DNA from: Aporophyla lueneburgensis
Lineage: Eukaryota > Arthropoda > Insecta > Lepidoptera > Noctuidae
Direction: 5' to 3'
Length of the DNA: 64,000 nucleotides
NCBI GenBank assembly: GCA_932294355.1
Contig: OW028759.1
Location: 11,547,257 to 11,611,256, forward strand
A program made the position numbers and the translations under genes. Positions 58,729 through 64,000 of the stretch are shown here, piece by piece (the first letter of the stretch is position 1; each line of letters begins with the position of its first letter). The notes beneath the pieces are model-generated. The model made no database searches. It saw only the letters and a program-made list of their open reading frames with translations, and was not told where the DNA came from.

Positions 58729-58910
58729 TCGCCACGATTGGCAGGCGGGTTGGCGATCGCAGTATGGTGGTAAAATGCATCGAGAACGCTGCTGCCCATT
58801 CCCTAGTAAGTCCCTTAGTCGCCTTTTACGACACCCACGGGAAGAAACGGGGTGGTGTTATTCTTTACGTCCGGCACCACACGGTACAAATTGTTTACTT
58901 ACACTATTTT
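58640..58910 (+). mobile_element. Lepidopteran repeat (TCCACTGCTGGACTTAGGCC)
   Basis: It has the CATCATCATTTCAACCGTAA opening, and the block CGCCTTTTACGACACCCACG then GGAAGAAACGGGGTGGTG, seen widely in lepidopteran retroelement ends. Confidence 0.6.
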
Positions 58911-58984
58911 AACCTCGGCCCAATAAAATAAAGATTTTTTTGTGGTCCGAGTTAGTAGTAAGTATACCTAACTAAGTACCTATA

Positions 58985-59275
58985 TCTAATATATAAATTT
59001 CTCGTGTCACAGTTTTCGTTGCCATACTCCTCCGAAACGGCTTGGCCGATTTTGATGAAATTTTTTGTGCTTATCCGGTATCTATGAGAATCGGCCAACA
59101 TCTATTTTTCATCCCCCTAAATGTTAGGGGTAGTCCACCCCTAAATTTTTATTTTTATTTTTTAGACAAAATTTTTAATTTCTATTTTTTTATGATACAA
59201 CATACAAAAATACATACATCTTTAAATTTTCACTTTTTTTCACCCGGCAAAGCAACGTTTGCTGGGTCAGCTAGT
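58985..59275 (+). mobile_element. Helitron-like repeat, second type
   Basis: Begins TCTAATATATAAATTTCTCG and ends AACGTTTGCTGGGTCAGCTAG|T. The middle contains TTGGCCGATTTTGATGAAAT. Ends fit Helitrons; family unknown. Confidence 0.5.
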
Positions 59276-59279
59276 CTAT

Positions 59280-59463
59280 TTATATAAAAATCTATGCCAC
59301 TTTTCGTTGTAACTGAACCTCCTAAACGGCTGGACCGATTTGAATGAACTTTTTTGTATGTGTTTGGGTGGCACCCTGGATGGTTTAGATTAACTATTGG
59401 ACCCGGTAGGTGGTGCTGCTATCGAGTTCTAGGAAACAGGACAACGTCTGTACGGTCAGCTAG
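59280..59463 (+). mobile_element. Helitron-like repeat, third family, second copy
   Basis: Contains AACGGCTGGACCGATTTGAA and GGTGGTGCTGCTATCGAGTT, ends GTCAGCTAG. It adjoins the previous one; reverse copy at 47075-47275. Confidence 0.55.
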
Positions 59464-59852
59464 TTTTGTATAAGTGTATTTACATACCTATCTAGGTAGA
59501 TATGTAGGGACGGAACAAACAAAGCTTTATAGGTAGGTACCTATCAACTTTTATTTCTTCCCTTTCTTTTCTCATGTCACCGACCGGGCGTAGGTAATTA
59601 TCTCAAGGACTGTTCTCAGACTTAGTTTGCTTTTCCACCAGAGAAGGAAGGAAGGATGCGTTTGATATTCACCAATCATATTCATTGGCTCCCATAGGTA
59701 GTACAGGTGGAGACGGGTTCAACTAAGCTCTGTTTTTACATGGAAGGGTGCGTGTTATGGATGGAAGCTATGGATGCGCAAGTGGTGTAGTTATGTGCAG
59801 AGTTCATACAGTAGGAGCGCGTTTGTCACCGAAAGTAAACATACCGCCATCG

Positions 59853-60677
59853 CAGTGTCTCCATATGTAAATCGAGAGTTACAGTGTTGCAAGGGTGAAA
59901 ATACCGTGTTTCTAGACAAAATTACGGTGAACCTGCTAAAATTGTACCGCGTAAATTACCGTGTAATTTTTCAAAGAAAAACACAATATTGTGAATCAAA
60001 TAAAGTCTTGAATATATTTGCTTTTTTAATTATTAACCATAATCACATTAGCCGTATGCCAGATGACCGCTGGGCAAAGGTTTGCATACAATGGGTGCCT
60101 GAAGATGGACGACGCCACCGCGGTCGGCCCAGAAAGCGGTGGCGAGACGACCTAGATGCGTACCGCGACGACTGGTTTGAGGTGGCGCGGGACAAGAGTT
60201 CCTGAGAAATTGGGGGAGGCCTTTGCCCAGCAGTGGCTAAACAAAAAAAAAAAAATTAACTAAGAAGATAAAAACTTGAAATTGAAACTGTTTACTACGT
60301 ATTTGTAACGCGTCGTAATCGTAACTCGAATAAAAGACAACGTAGTAAATTTTACGTCATTCACCCATCATAAGGACGAGAATAGATTGCGTGGAGATAA
60401 AAGACACTCTCAATATCTACAACTTCTAGATATTGAGGGATTTCCCTAAAATTCTCGGCAATGAAGGAGCAGTGCTGCCATTAAAAAAATTGTTAAGTTG
60501 ACTGACTGAGATTCGTTTTACGCAGTACATGATGAAATATTTACAACAACGTAATTTATACTGGCAGTACAGTGAATTACGGTGATATATGACACGGTAA
60601 TACATTATTACCTTGACGGTAGAATAATACCAGATTACGGTGCATCTACGGTAATTACCGTGTACATGGAGACATTG
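59853..60677. mobile_element. hAT-like element with 8-bp target duplication
   Basis: Ends CAGTGTCTCCA and TGGAGACATTG are inverted with one mismatch. Perfect CGCCATCG duplications flank it (59845-59852, 60678-60685). The ends carry repeated TTACCGTG/CACGGTAA words. A LINE fragment lies inside. No hAT transposase is left. Confidence 0.85.
60054..60253 (+). pseudogene. LINE ORF C-terminal fragment with poly-A, nested
   Basis: The frame reads MPDDRWAKVCIQWVPEDGRR, then HRGRPRKRWRDDLDAYRDD and WFEVARDKSS before TGA, followed by GGGGGAGGCCTTTGCCCAGC and a 13-base A run. It is a 5'-truncated retrotransposed copy inside the hAT element. Confidence 0.8.
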
Positions 60678-60903
60678 CGCCATCGTGAAGGCACAAAGTT
60701 ATTTTATACCTCGCCATGCCCCTACTAGCGAAGCATCGCATACCTATACAGAGAGTCAGCTGTACATCGACGCGCAAACTGTTACCAATTACCATAGATC
60801 ACTTCAAGATTCTAAATCCATCTGTGATCCGGTTATTAAAAAAATGAGCAACCCATATAGTGGTCGAATATGATGTGTAAGATCCGACCTCTTCCTTGGT
60901 AAG

Positions 60904-61676
60904 CAGGGTTGGATTTAGGGACGTTGAAAAAGATAGCATAAAAAATTGAAAAGGATAGTATTTATAAAAAATTATAGTACACTTTCATTATTTTTAATTT
61001 AACATAATAGTCTTTAAAATCAACACCAATTAAGTTAAAATTTACTCCACTTCTAAGTTTATTAGTTCTTAAATATTAAGTATTGTTAGTTCTATTTTCA
61101 TCTTTGGATTTTAATCTCATCAACATATCCTCAATAGGAATAAAATCAGTATACTTTTGTTACCGTTTTTGATAGCGTCACAAGACAATAAAATTGCGTC
61201 TATGGCCAGTTTATTTCGTATCTTAGGCTTGGTAAGGTTCACTGTTTTTGTTTCTGTTTTTCTGCCATATCGCCTCTATTCAGACGTTTTTTCTTGGGGT
61301 GGATACTCCAGGTCTTCGTCATTTTCATGACTATCACTGCCACTTTCCATACCTAAATAAAAAAACTAAAAACGTATTATTTTACAGAAAAATATGGAAG
61401 CGATTGTTATCACTTTGATTAAATTTCGAATGAAAAAAGGTAGGAACGAGATAATCAGGGAATCCCCGGCCATCGACAGAAAACATCGCAAGATCAGAAT
61501 TCGTTTGGATACACACACGGTCGAAATATTCATAATTATCACGTAAAACTAAGCATGCGGAAGCAAACTTTAAATTGTAGTATTTTAGCGTACTACCCCT
61601 AGATGTGGATAGTATATAGTACAAAGGGCGAAATTATAGTATAAATACTATAATTATAGTACAAAATCCAACCCTG
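60904..61676. mobile_element. hAT-like element with 8-bp target duplication
   Basis: Ends CAGGGTTGGATTT and AAATCCAACCCTG are perfectly inverted, flanked by exact TTGGTAAG duplications (60896-60903, 61677-61684). The inside has many ATAGTA words. A minus-strand 80-codon frame (61382-61624) has no clear similarity. Confidence 0.9.
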
Positions 61677-61729
61677 TTGGTAAGGGACCGTTCAAGTATT
61701 ACGTAAGCACATTTATTACAATTTTTATA

Positions 61730-62460
61730 AATAAGGTTTACAGTTTTCGTGATCACTAAACACATGACATGGGCTATTTAGTAAATCTTGTTTTAAACTA
61801 TTAATTTTTTGGGTCGTGGTCATATTTGGAAGTTTCGTCGTATAATCGACGGCCCCTTTTATAGCTTTTCTCAAAATATTCACATCCAGGGTTTTTCTTA
61901 GTTTTATTGGGACCAAACCCAATTTATTTTCTGTCTTTTTAACGAGATTTTTTTAATTTTGAGCAATAATTTCGTAGCAAATGATTGCTACATTCAATTT
62001 TTTTAATGGTAGTGCAGTGTCCGTACGGCAAAGATTCGTTGAGAGCGCTAGTAACGCTACTATCACCATCACCGATCATCGTTTTATATCGTAATTGATG
62101 CATTTCAATGCTACATTTGAATCCCTCTACAATGCCATCTGCTTCCATAGCCGTCGAGCTTTTCGACCAATTTTTAAAGCAACGGTGAACTTTCGGATCT
62201 GTATTTTTATTTTTAGCTAAAGCACATACGCAACAATATGCATTCCTGATGTTAGGGCATCAGGAATGCATATTGTTGCGTATGTGCTTTTATAAGATTT
62301 TTTTAGTTTCAAAACCGATTATGCACGATACTCTAGATAAAGAGTTATAATTAGTCCTATACGATCGTTTAGCCCATAAACCGTCTACTACAACTGTAAT
62401 ATAAGGAATGCCGTCAGGATCCAAATTACCATTAGCAATGGCAATTTTTTTTTTCTTCTA
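61730..62460 (-). pseudogene. Mutator-like transposase remnant
   Basis: Minus strand, in order: ITVVVDGLWAKRSYRTNYNS, CCVCALAKNK, FKNWSKSSTAMEADGIVEGF, RYKTMIGDGDSSVTSALNES, IKKIECSNHLLRNYCSKLKK. This is the core of the Mutator-like (MULE) transposase seen in insects, with a GDGD-type catalytic segment. Stops after KKSR and near the hairpin at 62219 break it. Confidence 0.75.
62219..62290. repeat. Perfect 33-bp hairpin within the transposase remnant
   Basis: Arms 62219-62251 and 62258-62290 are exact reverse complements around TTAGGG. One arm encodes the transposase piece NAYCCVCAL; the other is an inverted extra copy. It inserts a stop in the frame. Confidence 0.92.
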
Positions 62461-62735
62461 CACCGGCTTGGTGCATACTTTATTATATCGCCAAAAAACA
62501 CTACAAAGTGAAAAATAACTTTAATTTCGGAAGTCAGTGATTTTTATTTTACTTATAAGGTTTTTTCGTCAGGGGAGTAACGTGTAAGAACATTACAAAT
62601 AAATTTTACTTAAAAGTCCTTGTTTTTTACTTATCCTCTTTTATATCTGCACATCGCGTAAATATGTAGAAACTATTGGAATATTTGTCTGTTACTAATA
62701 TTTTGCGTAACACTCTTAGTGACATTTATTCATTA

Positions 62736-63027
62736 TAGCTTCTGCCCGCGACTTCGTCCCCGTTCAATTTCTTGTTTCCCCGAAATGTTGCAAAAAACGG
62801 CGAAAATCGCCTACCCATGCGCTTTTTCTCCGTTTTTGCAACATTTTTCATTACTGCTCCGCTCCTCTTGGTTGTAGCGTGATGTTATATAGCCTATAAC
62901 CTTCCTCGATAAGTAGGCTACCCAACACAAAAAGATTTTTTCAATTCGGACCAGTAGATCCTGGGATTAACGCGTTCAAACAAACAAACAAACTCTTCAG
63001 CTTTATAATATTATATAGTATATAGAT
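62736..63027 (-). mobile_element. Nonautonomous Helitron, copy 6
   Basis: The same CTTCTGCCCGCGACTTCGTC and AACTCTTCAGCTTTATAATA blocks. The end reads CTAT where other copies have CTAG, so it is mutated. Confidence 0.75.
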
Positions 63028-64000
63028 TTATAAGTAGTTAAGTTTGCCGGCGGCTTCGCCCGCGTGGAGGCTGGAAAATGCATCTAAAACTTCCTCATAA
63101 AACACTCTATCTATTGGTGAAAACCGCATGAAAATCTGTTCAACATTTTTTGAGGTCTTCGCAAGTAGACAGACAGACGCGGCGGGGAACTTTGTTTTAT
63201 ATTATGTAGTGATAACATTTTTTTAAATTGGTAAAAAGAATACTTATTTACGTAAATATGACAGAAAAAGCCTTCGTTTTTTAAAGTTGAGACCACTCCT
63301 GTGATGTGATTTGATTTGATTTGACTCCAAAGGGAATGAACAAACATAAATAGGCTTAAAATAAATGAAGGCAATAATAATAAACATCCCTATCATTTAT
63401 ATTTACGCAGCGTGCGTGTGACAATTTTTGCGCCGTGTGCCGCCGCCATCAACTGTTCATTTTCTGCCTAACGGCCGAAGGCTCGCTGCGCTGCCGTTCA
63501 CTATTTGGCGCGGTAACGATACATTGCGTATTATGAGGTAATAAAACTAATCGGGTTATTGGACTCACAACGTTCATGTATTTATTTATTGAAGAACACA
63601 AACAGTATAATTATACATTGGTTTACAAGTACCAAGTTAGGAAAGCCCTAGATCTCGGGATATTGTAATAATTTGAGATATGGACATTGTAAAGAAAATT
63701 CCACAAAACGCATTACTAGTCTGTACATTTACTAACGATTCCCCAAAGCAGTCAACAAAAATAAAGCAAATAACGAACATACCTAATTACAAGTAAATAA
63801 AAATGCGTCGAGTCGTTATGAATAAAGGGTAGGTACTATTACTCACTCACACACGGCTGCACACCGCGTCAGCATTGGCCTTCTATTGTCAAACAGAGAT
63901 AGCAATATTCCGATCGAGTTTTGCCCTTGTCGTCGGCTCGTGGTTGCGAGTTTAGGGCGCCGCGTTCTTAAGCACCTTTAGGAATTGCTTCACAGTTGAG
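63028..64000. other. Right flank, no gene recognised
   Basis: 63045-63190 resembles a common lepidopteran repeat (GCCGGCGGCTTCGCCCGCGT). A GC-rich patch at 63410-63520 and the last 150 bases have no convincing exon on either strand. Confidence 0.4.

Noticed and set aside
56110..64000. Search for the missing Cbl four-helix exons
   Set aside because: No minus-strand frame with the expected conserved patterns and splice sites was seen; they probably lie beyond the window.

Overview
This is a window of animal nuclear DNA, most likely from a moth or butterfly. The genes have small exons with GT-AG introns in AT-rich sequence. One gene is clearly Cbl, closest in memory to insect Cbl. The repeats look lepidopteran: short Helitrons opening TCTATACTAAT and closing GCAGAAGCTAG, tRNA-headed SINEs, LINE tails resembling 'GGCCT.TG.CCCAGCAGTGG', and many small hAT-like elements. 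The species cannot be named from the sequence.

Two genes lie tail to tail. The first is on the + strand, from before the window to its stop at 18,250. Fifteen exons plus one optional or alternative first exon encode the end of what looks like a lipid-transfer (SMP) domain, then a C2 domain, a basic/acidic linker and a C-terminal C1 zinc finger. It resembles the C2CD2/TMEM24 family, but that assignment is inference. The second gene is Cbl on the - strand: twelve exons from 56,109 down to the stop at 29,078. They encode the end of the tyrosine-kinase-binding region (EF-hand and SH2), the linker helix, the RING finger, a long proline-rich and RH-repeat tail, and a UBA domain. The N-terminal four-helix exons were not found and probably lie beyond 64,000. 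All exon phases join without a frameshift in both genes (560 and 743 residues in the window).

The rest is intron or intergenic DNA full of mobile elements. The opening 0.7 kb is a defective PIF/Harbinger transposon. The introns hold SINEs, Helitrons, LINE fragments (with reverse-transcriptase remnants at 33.2-33.6 and 34.7-35.6 kb), foldback elements and a 39-bp minisatellite (39.0-40.0 kb). Three hAT-like elements with perfect 8-bp target duplications sit at 27.7, 59.9 and 60.9 kb. Several insertions are nested, so their relative ages can be read. From 56.1 kb to the end I see only repeats and unrecognised DNA, including a broken Mutator-like transposase.

I found no convincing new biological system. 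The most interesting points are the combined C2/C1 protein with a 21-nt microexon and a possible C1-only isoform, the RH-repeat tail of Cbl, a decayed duplicate of part of a Cbl exon, and several near-perfect hairpins.
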